Positions 26,206-33,983 of a stretch of DNA of 34,501 nt are shown here, one piece after another. Both the position numbers and the translations under genes were made by a program. Within the stretch, counting starts at the first letter, position 1; each line of letters starts with the position of its first letter. The stretch spans positions 21,097 to 55,597 of the forward strand of contig JAAFJP010000037.1 of NCBI GenBank assembly GCA_013298125.1. The letters run 5' to 3'. The stretch is from Cytophagales bacterium (GTDB taxonomy: Bacteria > Bacteroidota > Bacteroidia > Cytophagales > Spirosomataceae). The notes under the pieces were generated by a model, which made no database searches, had not been told where the DNA came from, and saw only the letters and a list, made by a program, of their open reading frames with translations.

Positions 26206-26623
26206 GAATAGTTTTGGTTTTGACCGTTTTTATTAAGAAAAATAATAAATATCCTACGGGTCCGAACATAAAAGTAAATGGCAAAGTCAGCGTATAAAGC
26301 CACCTCGAAATTTGAAGTTGTTGAGACTTTTTAACGATGTATGCCCCCACAAATAAATCAAATGCTAAGTAATGAATCCAACCCATTGCCACCGCATTAT
26401 CATTCTGAAAAAGGGCTTTTACATTTGCCAAGGTACTGAAACTATCTAAACTGAAACTTCCAATGTCTTTTAGAAGTAAAAAGGCATAAATTAGGGCAAA
26501 TAGAACAATCATACCGTTTAAAATGATGGTTTGGGTGTGTTTCCATTTAGGCAAGAAAATCAGTAATATCCAGCCTAAAAGCACAAAGGAGTTACCAAAA
26601 GAAAAAATTGAGGTTGCATTCAT
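26192..26623 (-). CDS. ABA4-like (DUF4281) membrane protein
   Basis: 143 residues from the ATG at 26623; an upstream TTG (26671) gives an extension with no hydrophobic or conserved features. Four membrane segments. The family motif NDNAVAMGWIHYLAFDLFVGAYI and the closing PFTFMFGPVGYLLFFLIK match the ABA4-like family, named for the plant neoxanthin-synthesis protein ABA4. In bacteria the role is unknown. It overlaps the next membrane gene and starts 56 bp after the LytS-type kinase gene ends. Confidence 0.82.
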   Translation of the reverse strand: MNATSIFSFGNSFVLLGWILLIFLPKWKHTQTIILNGMIVLFALIYAFLLLKDIGSFSLDSFSTLANVKALFQNDNAVAMGWIHYLAFDLFVGAYIVKKSQQLQISRWLYTLTLPFTFMFGPVGYLLFFLIKTVKTKTIHEIN

Positions 26624-26678
26624 AATTGATTGGTTTTTAATATTATTGGGAATATTTTTTACTTTAACCAAAGCCTAA

Positions 26679-27770
26679 CTACCCCACCTTCACAATCTCC
26701 TTAATCTTCGACAAAGGGCTATCCTTCTCTGGTTCAATCTGTGGAATTGGAATAGTAATTTCTGCCGTAACTACCTCTTTTTCAGATTGATATATTTTAA
26801 ATTTTGATTCTGGTCCAAATAATAATTCGAGGCGGTGGGCAGTGTTTTCTAATCCAAATCCTCCTGAGTCGGTGGTTTCCAAAGTACCTGTGTTGCTGAT
26901 GTAGATGGTCAGCATTTTGTTCATCACCTTCGATTCTAAACTCACAAAGCCTCCTCTGACGGGTTTTGATACACCGTGTTTGATAGCATTTTCTACCAAA
27001 GTCTGCAACAACATGGGCGGTACTTGCACCGTCATTGAGTCTGGATGAATATTCTTACGAACCTGCAAACGCTCTTCATAACGGATTTTTTCTAAAGCTA
27101 AATAATCATCCACCGTCCGCATTTCTTCTGAAAGTGAAACCGTCCTACGTCTATCCGCCAGAAGCGAACTCCGCAAAATATTTGACAATTGCGTAACCGC
27201 TTTTTGGGCTTTGTCAGGGTCTTCCAAAATCAAAGCCCGAATACTATTGAGGGCATTGAACATAAAATGCGGATTCATCTGAGCCCTCAAAACCTTCGAT
27301 TCTGTATCCTTTACTGATGATTCCAAACGAATTTTATCAACCTCAACCTCCGATTTTCTTTCAAAATAATGAGAAGCGTAATAGAAAAGCGTCCAAATCA
27401 TCAAAGGTTTTGCCCAATTAAAAATGTATTGCAGAATATAGAAAAACGACCACAAATTAGCATCTTCACGCTCCCGCAGAAGGTATGAATCAAGCGGAAT
27501 ATTAAGCAAAGCCATAAAAATAGACATTCCACCCACCGCCAAAAGGATGCGAGGAATGACCTTATCTATTCCAATTTCGACCCAACCGTATTTTTTGATG
27601 ATTCTTCTAAAAAAATTGGTTAGTAACAAGACAATTCCAATATTAAGAACTGCCGCCATGAACCAATCGAGCGACCAACCATAGGTAGTGGTATATATCA
27701 GAGTCTCGTTGGTCAGCCAAGCCGACCAGCCAAAGATTTGTAATATCCAATATAGTTTTGTTCTTGACAT
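26679..27770 (-). CDS. LytS/YehU-type sensor histidine kinase
   Basis: 363 residues. Four membrane segments (about 5-25, 36-56, 75-95 and 112-132) without a recognised extracellular domain, then a coiled linker, a His_kinase domain with phospho-acceptor H168 in LRAQMNPHFMFNALNSIRALI, and an HATPase domain with VPPMLLQTLVENAIKHG (N-box) and GFGLENT. This is the standard partner of LytTR response regulators; the nearest is at 22868-23605. The downstream genes run on the same strand with short gaps. The upstream region holds a palindromic element. Confidence 0.93.
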   Translation of the reverse strand: MSRTKLYWILQIFGWSAWLTNETLIYTTTYGWSLDWFMAAVLNIGIVLLLTNFFRRIIKKYGWVEIGIDKVIPRILLAVGGMSIFMALLNIPLDSYLLREREDANLWSFFYILQYIFNWAKPLMIWTLFYYASHYFERKSEVEVDKIRLESSVKDTESKVLRAQMNPHFMFNALNSIRALILEDPDKAQKAVTQLSNILRSSLLADRRRTVSLSEEMRTVDDYLALEKIRYEERLQVRKNIHPDSMTVQVPPMLLQTLVENAIKHGVSKPVRGGFVSLESKVMNKMLTIYISNTGTLETTDSGGFGLENTAHRLELLFGPESKFKIYQSEKEVVTAEITIPIPQIEPEKDSPLSKIKEIVKVG

Positions 27771-27793
27771 AAAATAAATTGTACCTTGTTTTA

Positions 27794-27875
27794 TTTTACC
27801 ACAAAAGTCACAAAAGAGAACAAAGGTTTTTAGTTTTTTTACTTTTATTCTCTCTTGATACTTTTATGGTGAAAT
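27794..27875. repeat. Imperfect inverted repeat, about 30-bp arms
   Basis: The left arm TTTTACCACAAAAGTCACAA... (27794-27823) and the right arm ...GATACTTTTATGGTGAAAT (27845-27875) pair with a few mismatches around a T-rich loop. It lies between the kinase and phosphatase genes. No promoter or gene is apparent in the rest of that gap. Confidence 0.6.
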
Positions 27876-27961
27876 TTATGCAACAACAATTTAGCGTAAT
27901 CCAATGGAAAACGAAGGGAAAATTCAGTAAACGGAAAGTAGTGTGGATAAACGGACGATTT

Positions 27962-28618
27962 TCAAGGATTCAAATCAGCCAAGTGCGATACATCACAAGC
28001 TAATTCAACCGTAAATTTTGAAGTGTCATAATCATAAATCAATTTGTACAAACACAAATTGGCGTGGTCGAAAGTGTCCATCTCATAAAGCGGACGTTCG
28101 AGAAGAAGCGTAAGGATAATACGGATAGCTCGCCCGTGCATGGCAACCAAAACGGTTTGCTCTTCGGGACGACTAAGAATTAAATCAACAACAGGTTTCT
28201 GACGAGCAATCACATCTTCGGGACTTTCGCCACCTTCGGATGGCATATTAGTTTCGCCCGCTATCCAACTGTCTATCAGTACTTTATAATATTCATTGTC
28301 TCGATTATTCGGAATTTTACCCTCACGCACGCCCCAACTAATTTCGTTCAAACCGATGTGCTGTTCCCAAGGGAGATTCTTTTGCAGAAATTTATTTACC
28401 GATTGATGCGTTCTTTTCAAGGCAGAAGTGTAAACTTTGTCGAACGGAACGTGTTGATAATATTGAAAGAAAGCCTCGGCTTGTGCTTGTCCCAACTCGT
28501 TGAGGTCAGAGTCCACGCCACTTCCTTGCACCACGCCTTGACGGTTGAAAGCGGTTTCTCCGTGGCGAATCAGATATATGGTCTTTGTGGTTGGAGTTTG
28601 CGAGCGTTGGTCAGACAT
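27962..28618 (-). CDS. Histidine phosphatase family (phosphoglycerate mutase-like) protein
   Basis: 218 residues. The catalytic RHG motif is at 18-20 (IYLIRHGETAFNRQG, H19), with SALKRTHQS supplying the second Arg, SEGGESPEDVIAR the acid region, and VAMHGRAIRIIL the second catalytic His. Soluble, cytoplasmic. The family includes cofactor-dependent phosphoglycerate mutases, cobalamin and sugar phosphatases; the substrate is not determined. Single gene with a promoter-like -7 element upstream. Confidence 0.9.
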   Translation of the reverse strand: MSDQRSQTPTTKTIYLIRHGETAFNRQGVVQGSGVDSDLNELGQAQAEAFFQYYQHVPFDKVYTSALKRTHQSVNKFLQKNLPWEQHIGLNEISWGVREGKIPNNRDNEYYKVLIDSWIAGETNMPSEGGESPEDVIARQKPVVDLILSRPEEQTVLVAMHGRAIRIILTLLLERPLYEMDTFDHANLCLYKLIYDYDTSKFTVELACDVSHLADLNP

Positions 28619-28647
28619 TGAATATCAGTTAATTAGCAAAATAATCG

Positions 28648-28655
28648 CAAAAGTA
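28648..28655 (-). promoter_or_regulatory. -7 element upstream of the phosphatase gene
   Basis: On the minus strand TACTTTTG matches TAnnTTTG exactly, 29 bp before the start codon. I do not find a convincing -33 TTG at the usual spacing. Confidence 0.42.
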
Positions 28656-28710
28656 CGGCATTTTAATTAGAAATTAGCTTTGAGCAAATAATCATATTTT
28701 AGTTTTTGTT

Positions 28711-28767
28711 GTAGGGGCGTATCGCATACGCCCATTGCGTTCGAGGGCGTATGCGATACGCCCCTAC
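28711..28767. repeat. Intact GC-rich palindromic element
   Basis: GTAGGGGCGTATCGCATACG... (28711-28733) and its perfect complement (28745-28767) form 23-bp arms around an 11-nt loop. It is the uninterrupted version of the element split at 17895-18084, and lies between divergent genes. Confidence 0.92.
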
Positions 28768-28828
28768 GTTAAACATTTTCAGATAACTTCAGATAACCAT
28801 TTTATTTTACGGTAAACAAACAATAACC

Positions 28829-29251
28829 ATGTTCAATAAAAATATTACTCTCGAACAAATCAATCAAACCAGTAAAGGCTGCATGGTCGAACACCTCAGC
28901 ATAGAATTTACCGAAATCACACCCGAATATATCAGTGCAAAAATGCCTGTGGATAGTCGCACAAAGCAACCTATGGGACTTCTGCACGGAGGAGCATCGG
29001 TAGTTTTGGCAGAATCTGTGGGGAGTACCGCCTCATGGTTATCGCTCGAAAATCCAGAAAAACAAGCCGCAGTGGGTGTAGAAATCAATGCAAATCACTT
29101 GAAATCAGCCCGTGACGGCTATGTTTATGCCAAATGTACAGCCTTGAAAATTGGTCGTACTATGCACGTTTGGGATATAAAAATTACGAATGAAGTGGGG
29201 GATTTGGTTTGTGTGTGTAGGCTGACTACGGCGGTGATTGAGAAAAGATGA
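28829..29251 (+). CDS. Hotdog-fold thioesterase (PaaI/YdiI-like)
   Basis: 140 residues, the usual single-hotdog length. The active-site segment PMGLLHGGASVVLAESVGS includes HGG (53-55) and E62 on the central helix, as in YdiI/MenI and PaaI hydrolases. GVEINANHLKSARDGYVYA and GRTMHVWDIKITNEVGDLVC follow. Likely hydrolyses acyl- or aryl-CoA; the menaquinone-pathway DHNA-CoA hydrolase role of its relatives is possible but no men genes are nearby. It starts at ATG, 61 bp after a palindrome. Confidence 0.9.
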   Translation: MFNKNITLEQINQTSKGCMVEHLSIEFTEITPEYISAKMPVDSRTKQPMGLLHGGASVVLAESVGSTASWLSLENPEKQAAVGVEINANHLKSARDGYVYAKCTALKIGRTMHVWDIKITNEVGDLVCVCRLTTAVIEKR

Positions 29252-29316
29252 AAAACACTTTATACTAAATCAACAAAATCAGCGTAATTTTAGAAACGAA
29301 ACATATTACGCAAATA

Positions 29317-31809
29317 ATGACTAATCATAATTCCCCTTTTCAATTCTGGAACAACTTTCAAAAGCCAACCCGTAATCTCTATTTATTTTCACTAATTATT
29401 TTATCTATCTCACTGATAATCTTTGGATTAGCCTATTTCAGAGGGTTAGAAAACGTAGTCCATTGGGATGTGCTGAGTGAGTTAGGCGAAGTACCCATCA
29501 TCCTCGACCAATTCAAAGTGGGTGATGAAACCCTAAGCATTCCTTCAAAGACTTTCACCATCACTGAACAATTTGTGGCTTCTCCGATGGCAATAAATAC
29601 GCTTGGAAATTATCTATTTTTAGGGTTTTTCACCATTGGTTTTCTCTTGATTTTATCAGCATTATCCGCTCTCAAACGCTTTTGGTATTTGATTTTTATG
29701 GGGTCAATTATTCTACTGATTGTTACCTTTAATTTGGGCTTAGTTTTTAATGTTTTAGGAAATTATATCAATGTTTTAGCCATCATTTTATACGTAGGAA
29801 CAAGCTATTTTTTCCACGCTTTTCGTCCAGATATTGACATCTTCAAACGCTTCTTAACCTTCTTTTTTATCACGGTTTTAGTTGCCGTTTGTATTCAATA
29901 TTTTTCAAAAGTAAATACCCCATTTTTATTACTTTCCAGTTACAGAACATCAGGGGCAATGCTACTTTCTATTGGATTTATTTTTATTATTTCCTACGAA
30001 ATTATCAATGGTTTTTTAATCATCTCAACCTCCTCAAAAGGCTCTCAACAATTATTCAACTTCCTGATTATCAGTTTTATATATCTCACAAACGTCCTTT
30101 TAGTTTTTCTTTATAATAACAAAATTATCGACTGGAATATGATTTATTTGAGTCCGTTTTTGTTGTTAGTAATCTCCACAATCTTAGGCATTTGGGGATT
30201 CAGACAACGGAGAAATTTGAGTGTTGAAATATTGGATTTTGAGGAATCGGGGGCATTCATATACATAGGCTTGGGCATTATCACCTTCGCTACGGTTGCC
30301 CTCGGGTTTACCACTGCCAACGACCCCATGACGGAGGTATTTGAAGATGCCATTACCTATTCACATTTGGCGATGGGCGTGATGTTTATCGTCTATGTTC
30401 TCTTGAATTTTTCTACCCTTTTCAAAGACGGATTAGAGGTTCATAAAGTGGTTTTTAAGCCTTACAAATATCAACTTTGGTTTTTCAGAATTACGGCTCT
30501 GATTATGATTAGTGGTTTGTTATTGACCAAAGATTTTTTCCCTGTCAATCAATTTTCAGCCGCCTATTATAATGCTTTGGGCGACTATTACACCCACGCC
30601 AAAGACTATCGGGTGGCTGAATCTGAATACAAATTTGCGGCTGCCCACGAACCTCGAAATCACAAAACCAATTATGCCTTAGCATCCCTCTCACTCACAC
30701 AGGGCGACAACGAAACGGCAGGGGTTTATTTCAGAAAAGCAAGTGCTAAAAATCCATCACCCTTTGATTATGAAGGACTTAGTCGTTCACTTTCGGATGG
30801 TGACCAGTTTTTTAATGCTATTTTTGTACTAAAAGAAGGCGTACAAAAATTCCCAAAATCAGGGGAATTACAGAACAATTTGGCGTATCTCTACAACAAA
30901 TCTAAACTCCCAGATTCGACGGTGATTTATTATGAAATGGCAATCAAAAATGCTAAAAAAACAGAAGTTCCTGCCAGTAATTTATTAGCATTTTGGGCAA
31001 CGAATGGCAAAGAAAAAACCATTACCGAAACCTTAGCAAAAACAGAAGACATCAAGTATAATTCATACCAAGCCAATAAGTTAGCCTTAGTAAACAAAGC
31101 CAAAGCCCCCTCCGCCCCCAGAGGGGGAACTTTCGATTCAGATTTTGTCCAGCACCTATTAGAGTCGAAAGTCCCCCCTCTGGGGGTTGGGGGGCTTTCG
31201 GTAGCTGATTTTTCTTTGTTATACAACCAATCCATCCATCAAAAATCAAACGGTAAACCCTTGCCGTTGAGACGATTAGCCGAGTCAGAAGACAACGAAT
31301 CATTATCCGAAGATTTACTTTTTGCCAATGCCATGCAGGACTATTATCAAGGTGATAAATTGATAGCTTTGCAGAATTTTCAGGCTTGGTCATTGGGAGA
31401 TTCTACTGATAAAAAAGGAAAATACTACGGACTTTTATTGAATACTTTATTGAAGAAAGAAAAGTCAGAATCGATCTATCCATCCGACATCAAAGACCCT
31501 ACGGGCGTAGGCTTAAAACGTTATCCTTTGAATGAAAATGTAGTAGCAAAAGCCATAGAAATTTTCAATAAAAACAAACAACCCGAAAAAGGTTACGATG
31601 CCGTGATGAAGGCAATTGCTTGGCGAAAAGACTCGCCAAAATTATACGAATTATACATCATCCAAGCCCTAACGATAGGCATGAAGGACTACGCAAGTGA
31701 CGGATTGGCAGCACTCCAAAAATTATCCCCAACCGATTATCAGCGTTTTCTACCTACCTATCAAGCCAAATTACAATCTATCGAAAAAGCGGGGGTTGGT
31801 TTTCAGTAA
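29317..31809 (+). CDS. Large membrane protein with TPR domain
   Basis: 830 residues. The N-terminal half (about 20-410) has about ten membrane segments, starting LYLFSLIILSISLIIFGLAYF. The C-terminal half (about 415-820) is soluble and carries TPR-like helices: AAYYNALGDYYTHAKDYRVAESEYKFAA, NYALASLSLTQGDNETAGVYFRKA and similar. It could assemble a membrane complex or bind partners on its TPR side; no specific role is known to me. About residues 596-628 are encoded by a palindromic repeat inside the reading frame. It lies 36 bp upstream of the ABC ATPase gene, so cotranscription is likely. Confidence 0.85.
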   Translation: MTNHNSPFQFWNNFQKPTRNLYLFSLIILSISLIIFGLAYFRGLENVVHWDVLSELGEVPIILDQFKVGDETLSIPSKTFTITEQFVASPMAINTLGNYLFLGFFTIGFLLILSALSALKRFWYLIFMGSIILLIVTFNLGLVFNVLGNYINVLAIILYVGTSYFFHAFRPDIDIFKRFLTFFFITVLVAVCIQYFSKVNTPFLLLSSYRTSGAMLLSIGFIFIISYEIINGFLIISTSSKGSQQLFNFLIISFIYLTNVLLVFLYNNKIIDWNMIYLSPFLLLVISTILGIWGFRQRRNLSVEILDFEESGAFIYIGLGIITFATVALGFTTANDPMTEVFEDAITYSHLAMGVMFIVYVLLNFSTLFKDGLEVHKVVFKPYKYQLWFFRITALIMISGLLLTKDFFPVNQFSAAYYNALGDYYTHAKDYRVAESEYKFAAAHEPRNHKTNYALASLSLTQGDNETAGVYFRKASAKNPSPFDYEGLSRSLSDGDQFFNAIFVLKEGVQKFPKSGELQNNLAYLYNKSKLPDSTVIYYEMAIKNAKKTEVPASNLLAFWATNGKEKTITETLAKTEDIKYNSYQANKLALVNKAKAPSAPRGGTFDSDFVQHLLESKVPPLGVGGLSVADFSLLYNQSIHQKSNGKPLPLRRLAESEDNESLSEDLLFANAMQDYYQGDKLIALQNFQAWSLGDSTDKKGKYYGLLLNTLLKKEKSESIYPSDIKDPTGVGLKRYPLNENVVAKAIEIFNKNKQPEKGYDAVMKAIAWRKDSPKLYELYIIQALTIGMKDYASDGLAALQKLSPTDYQRFLPTYQAKLQSIEKAGVGFQ
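31102..31198. repeat. Palindromic repeat inside the TPR protein gene
   Basis: The left arm starts AAAGCCCCCTCCGCCCCCAG (31102) and the right arm ends CTGGGGGTTGGGGGGCTTT (31198); the arms of about 37 bp pair with few mismatches, including TTTCGA with TCGAAA. It keeps the reading frame open and encodes the Pro/Gly-rich stretch APSAPRGGTFDS and, on the return arm, ESKVPPLGVGG. Confidence 0.85.
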
Positions 31810-31844
31810 TTGGGTAAGTTTGTTTTATAAAAAATAAGTAAAAA

Positions 31845-32576
31845 ATGGAAATCATCAGAACTACCAATATTTCAAGACGTTACGTCATGGGTGAAGAAAT
31901 TATCCAAGCCCTCAAAGACGTTTCTATTTCAGTGAGCAAAGGCGAATACGTGGCTTTTATGGGTCCTTCGGGTTCAGGAAAATCTACGTTGATGAACATC
32001 GTTGGTTGTTTAGACACGCCCACTTCTGGACGTTATATTCTTAATAATCAGGATGTTAGTGAAATGACTGAAAACGAATTAGCAACGGTTCGTAATAAAG
32101 AAATTGGTTTTGTTTTCCAGACCTTCAACCTTTTGCCCCGTCAGTCTTCGCTCGAAAATGTGGCATTACCCTTGATTTATGCAGGCTACAACAAAGCTGA
32201 CAGAATTGAGAAAGCCATGCTCACCCTCAAAGGCGTAGGGCTCGAAAACAGGGCTCATCACAAACCCAACGAACTTTCGGGTGGACAACGCCAGCGTGTA
32301 GCCATCGCCCGTGCCTTAGTAAACGACCCCTCAATCCTCTTGGCGGATGAACCCACAGGAAACTTGGACACCAAGACCTCCTACGAAATCATGGATTTAT
32401 TTGACCAATTATACTCAAAAGGCAACACTATCGTCATGGTTACGCACGAAGACGACATCGCCCAATACGCCCACCGCATCGTACGCCTACGTGATGGTTT
32501 GGTAGAGACTGACAAAATTAATCCAAATGTGAAGAAGGCGAAGGAGTTAATGATGAGTTTGAAATCGCAGGATTGA
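31845..32576 (+). CDS. ABC transporter ATP-binding protein (MacB/LolD-type)
   Basis: 243 residues. Walker [10 protein letters not shown] (40-48), Q-loop Q92, signature LSGGQRQR (144-151), Walker B LLADEPTG (165-172, E169) and switch H201 are all intact. The closest class is the MacB/LolD/FtsE-like group, which powers mechanotransmission or lipoprotein/peptide export with an FtsX-like permease. No permease gene is adjacent, so its partner must be encoded elsewhere. The ATP-binding domain stands alone with no fused membrane segments. Confidence 0.95.
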   Translation: MEIIRTTNISRRYVMGEEIIQALKDVSISVSKGEYVAFMGPSGSGKSTLMNIVGCLDTPTSGRYILNNQDVSEMTENELATVRNKEIGFVFQTFNLLPRQSSLENVALPLIYAGYNKADRIEKAMLTLKGVGLENRAHHKPNELSGGQRQRVAIARALVNDPSILLADEPTGNLDTKTSYEIMDLFDQLYSKGNTIVMVTHEDDIAQYAHRIVRLRDGLVETDKINPNVKKAKELMMSLKSQD

Positions 32577-32578
32577 TT

Positions 32579-33205
32579 ATGAGTGTTTTATCAAATATAT
32601 TCTATTCAGAGACTAAGAAAAATTGGCAACAATTAGCTTCGGAAATTGGAGGAGAATTTGTTGATGGAGGTTTTTGGAAAAAAGATAAGGTGGTATTAAA
32701 ATATCGTAAAACTGAAATTGTTTTAGAAACACATACCGTCAGTAGAGGAAAGAATAGTTCAACATATACCAGAATGAAATTTCCATTCAATTCAGTAAAT
32801 GGGTTTAACCTTTCAATCTCATCTGAGAACTTTTTTACCCATTTAGTAAAGAAGATTGGTTTCAATGATATTGAAATTGGAGAATTTGAATTTGATGATA
32901 AAATATATTTGAAATCAAATAATGAAAAAAAAGCCAAGTCGTTTTTTAGTTCAACTATTCTCAAAGAAGAAACTTTTAATGTTGTAAATATAACGGAATC
33001 ATTCCTTTCAATAAAACGCCATGATTCACTCTTTTTCTTTACAGAAAGTGAAGCTCCAAATCCATTTTATGTAGTTTTGTCAAAATTGGGTGTAGAGTCA
33101 GACATCGACGTTCTAAAATCATGGCTCAACCTCTGCAAAATCACCCTCGACAGATTAATTGAAATAGGCGAAGCGGAGGATGTGAGTCCTGATTTTGAGA
33201 ATTAA
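32579..33205 (+). CDS. Hypothetical protein downstream of the ABC ATPase
   Basis: 208 residues from the ATG at 32579, 2 bp after the ATPase stop codon; a TTG at 32573 would overlap the ATPase gene. No membrane segment or signal peptide. The protein is rich in Lys, Phe and Ser, with segments such as NWQQLASEIGGEFVDGGFWKK and KTEIVLETHTVSRGKNSSTYTR. I do not recognise a family. The spacing says it is translated with the ATPase, so it may be functionally linked to it. Confidence 0.72.
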   Translation: MSVLSNIFYSETKKNWQQLASEIGGEFVDGGFWKKDKVVLKYRKTEIVLETHTVSRGKNSSTYTRMKFPFNSVNGFNLSISSENFFTHLVKKIGFNDIEIGEFEFDDKIYLKSNNEKKAKSFFSSTILKEETFNVVNITESFLSIKRHDSLFFFTESEAPNPFYVVLSKLGVESDIDVLKSWLNLCKITLDRLIEIGEAEDVSPDFEN

Positions 33206-33238
33206 TAAAAAATAAACACTTTTTTTATCATTACAGAC

Positions 33239-33268
33239 TTGCAAAGCAAAAAAACTTCCGTACCTTTG
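33239..33268 (+). promoter_or_regulatory. Promoter of the initiator tRNA gene
   Basis: TTG (33239-33241), a 19-bp spacer, then TACCTTTG (33261-33268), a perfect Bacteroidota -33/-7 promoter. Transcription would start about 33273, some 20 nt before the tRNA. Confidence 0.8.
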
Positions 33269-33293
33269 CAGTCCAATTAAATGGAAACAACAT

Positions 33294-33628
33294 CGCAGGA
33301 TGGAGCAGTAGGTAGCTCGTTGGGCTCAAATCATTGTTAATTGAGAATTTTAAAAATTACTTGTTTAAAATTCTTTCAATCAATTTGCAAGAGGGCTGCG
33401 TAGAAAGAAATTTTTACGTGATTATTTGTCAAATTCGGGGAACCCTTTAAGTATGGCAATCCCGAGCCAAGCCTTAGTAATAAGGAAGGTGTAGAGACTG
33501 AATGGCAAGGACCTTACCAAGTAATGTTGGAGGTAAAGAGACAGTCCAGACCACAAACCGTAAGGGTAGTGAAAACTATAGTGGTAAGCATAACCCAAAG
33601 GTCACAGGTTCGAGTCCTGTTCCTGCTA
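33294..33628 (+). tRNA. Initiator tRNA-fMet(CAU), split by an intron
   Basis: 5' exon 33294-33326 and 3' exon 33589-33628 join to a 73-nt tRNA without encoded CCA. Acceptor stem CGCAGGA/TCCTGCT with an unpaired 1-72 (C.U), D arm GAGC...GCTC, anticodon arm TTGGG-CTCATAA-CCCAA, variable AGGTC, T arm ACAGG-TTCGAGT-CCTGT, discriminator A. The 1-72 mismatch and the three consecutive G-C pairs of the anticodon stem are initiator hallmarks, so this is fMet and not elongator Met or Ile. The anticodon loop is interrupted by the group I intron. Confidence 0.93.
33327..33588 (+). ncRNA. Group I intron in the initiator tRNA anticodon loop
   Basis: The 262-nt insert has the conserved group I core in order: P element AATTCGGGGAACCC (33432-33445), Q element AATCCCGAGCCAAG (from 33458), R element GTAGAGACTG (33491-33500) and S element AAGAGACAGTCC (33536-33547). 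P4 can form CGGGG with UCCCG, P6a CCTTA-gtaa-TAAGG, P7 GACTG (33496-33500) with CAGTC (33542-33546), and a P9-type hairpin ACCAC/GTGGT (33550-33585). It ends in G33588, the required omega-G. The sequence is close to the small IC3-type introns of cyanobacterial tRNA-Leu. It has no open frame, so no homing nuclease. Splicing after U33 restores CTCATAA. Confidence 0.92.
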
Positions 33629-33637
33629 CGCAGAACA

Positions 33638-33674
33638 AAGCTAATTATCTAATTATCAGATAGTTAGCTTTTTT
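33638..33674 (+). terminator. Rho-independent terminator after the tRNA
   Basis: AAGCTAATTATCT pairs with AGATAGTTAGCTT (one internal mismatch pair) and is followed by TTTTG. It lies 10 nt after the tRNA and ends the tRNA precursor. Confidence 0.85.
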
Positions 33675-33796
33675 GTTTTCAGATTGGGGACGGTTTAGGG
33701 GACGGATTTAACCCATTTGCTCAAAAACCATGAAAATAATTTGATATTTTTTTCACAAAGGAGAAATTAAGTGAGCATCAGCTACATTGCGGAGGT

Positions 33797-33890
33797 TTGG
33801 AACATTGCACAACATTTACTATTTTTGTCATGCAGAATTTACCGCTAAGAGGGCAACCCGTTTTATACTGGGTTGTCCTTTTGCATTCTG
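33797..33890 (+). ncRNA. Candidate short RNA (promoter followed at once by a terminator)
   Basis: TTG (33797-33799), a 20-bp spacer and TATTTTTG (33820-33827) form a good Bacteroidota promoter. The predicted transcript starts near 33833 and meets a hairpin GGGCAACCC/GGGTTGTCC (33851-33878) followed by TTTT. CAGAAT (33832-33837) and ATTCTG (33885-33890) could form an outer stem. No open frame of useful size is present, so a small RNA of about 50 nt is possible. Confidence 0.4.
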
Positions 33891-33934
33891 AAAACTTAAA
33901 CGCTACTTAAAGACTGTTTGAAGTCTGGACAATA

Positions 33935-33966
33935 AAAAAGCCCAAACCGTGAAAGTTTGGGCTTTT
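33935..33966. terminator. Bidirectional terminator
   Basis: AAAAAGCCCAAAC and GTTTGGGCTTTT form a perfect stem with a 7-nt loop, 17 bp after the 82-aa gene's stop codon. It fits termination of that minus-strand gene and any plus-strand transcript. Confidence 0.88.
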
Positions 33967-33983
33967 CGTTGAAAGATAAATTT

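Noticed and set aside
27779-28003. 74-codon plus-strand open frame between the kinase and phosphatase genes
   Set aside because: Its first part is the inverted repeat 27794-27875 and its end overlaps the phosphatase gene on the other strand.
33294-33326. tRNA half as a pseudogene or phage attachment remnant
   Set aside because: The second half lies 262 nt on, completes every helix, and the insert has a full group I core.
33686-33705. Direct repeat GGGGACGG (33686-33693 and 33698-33705) as an att site after the tRNA
   Set aside because: It does not match the tRNA 3' end and no integrase is present.
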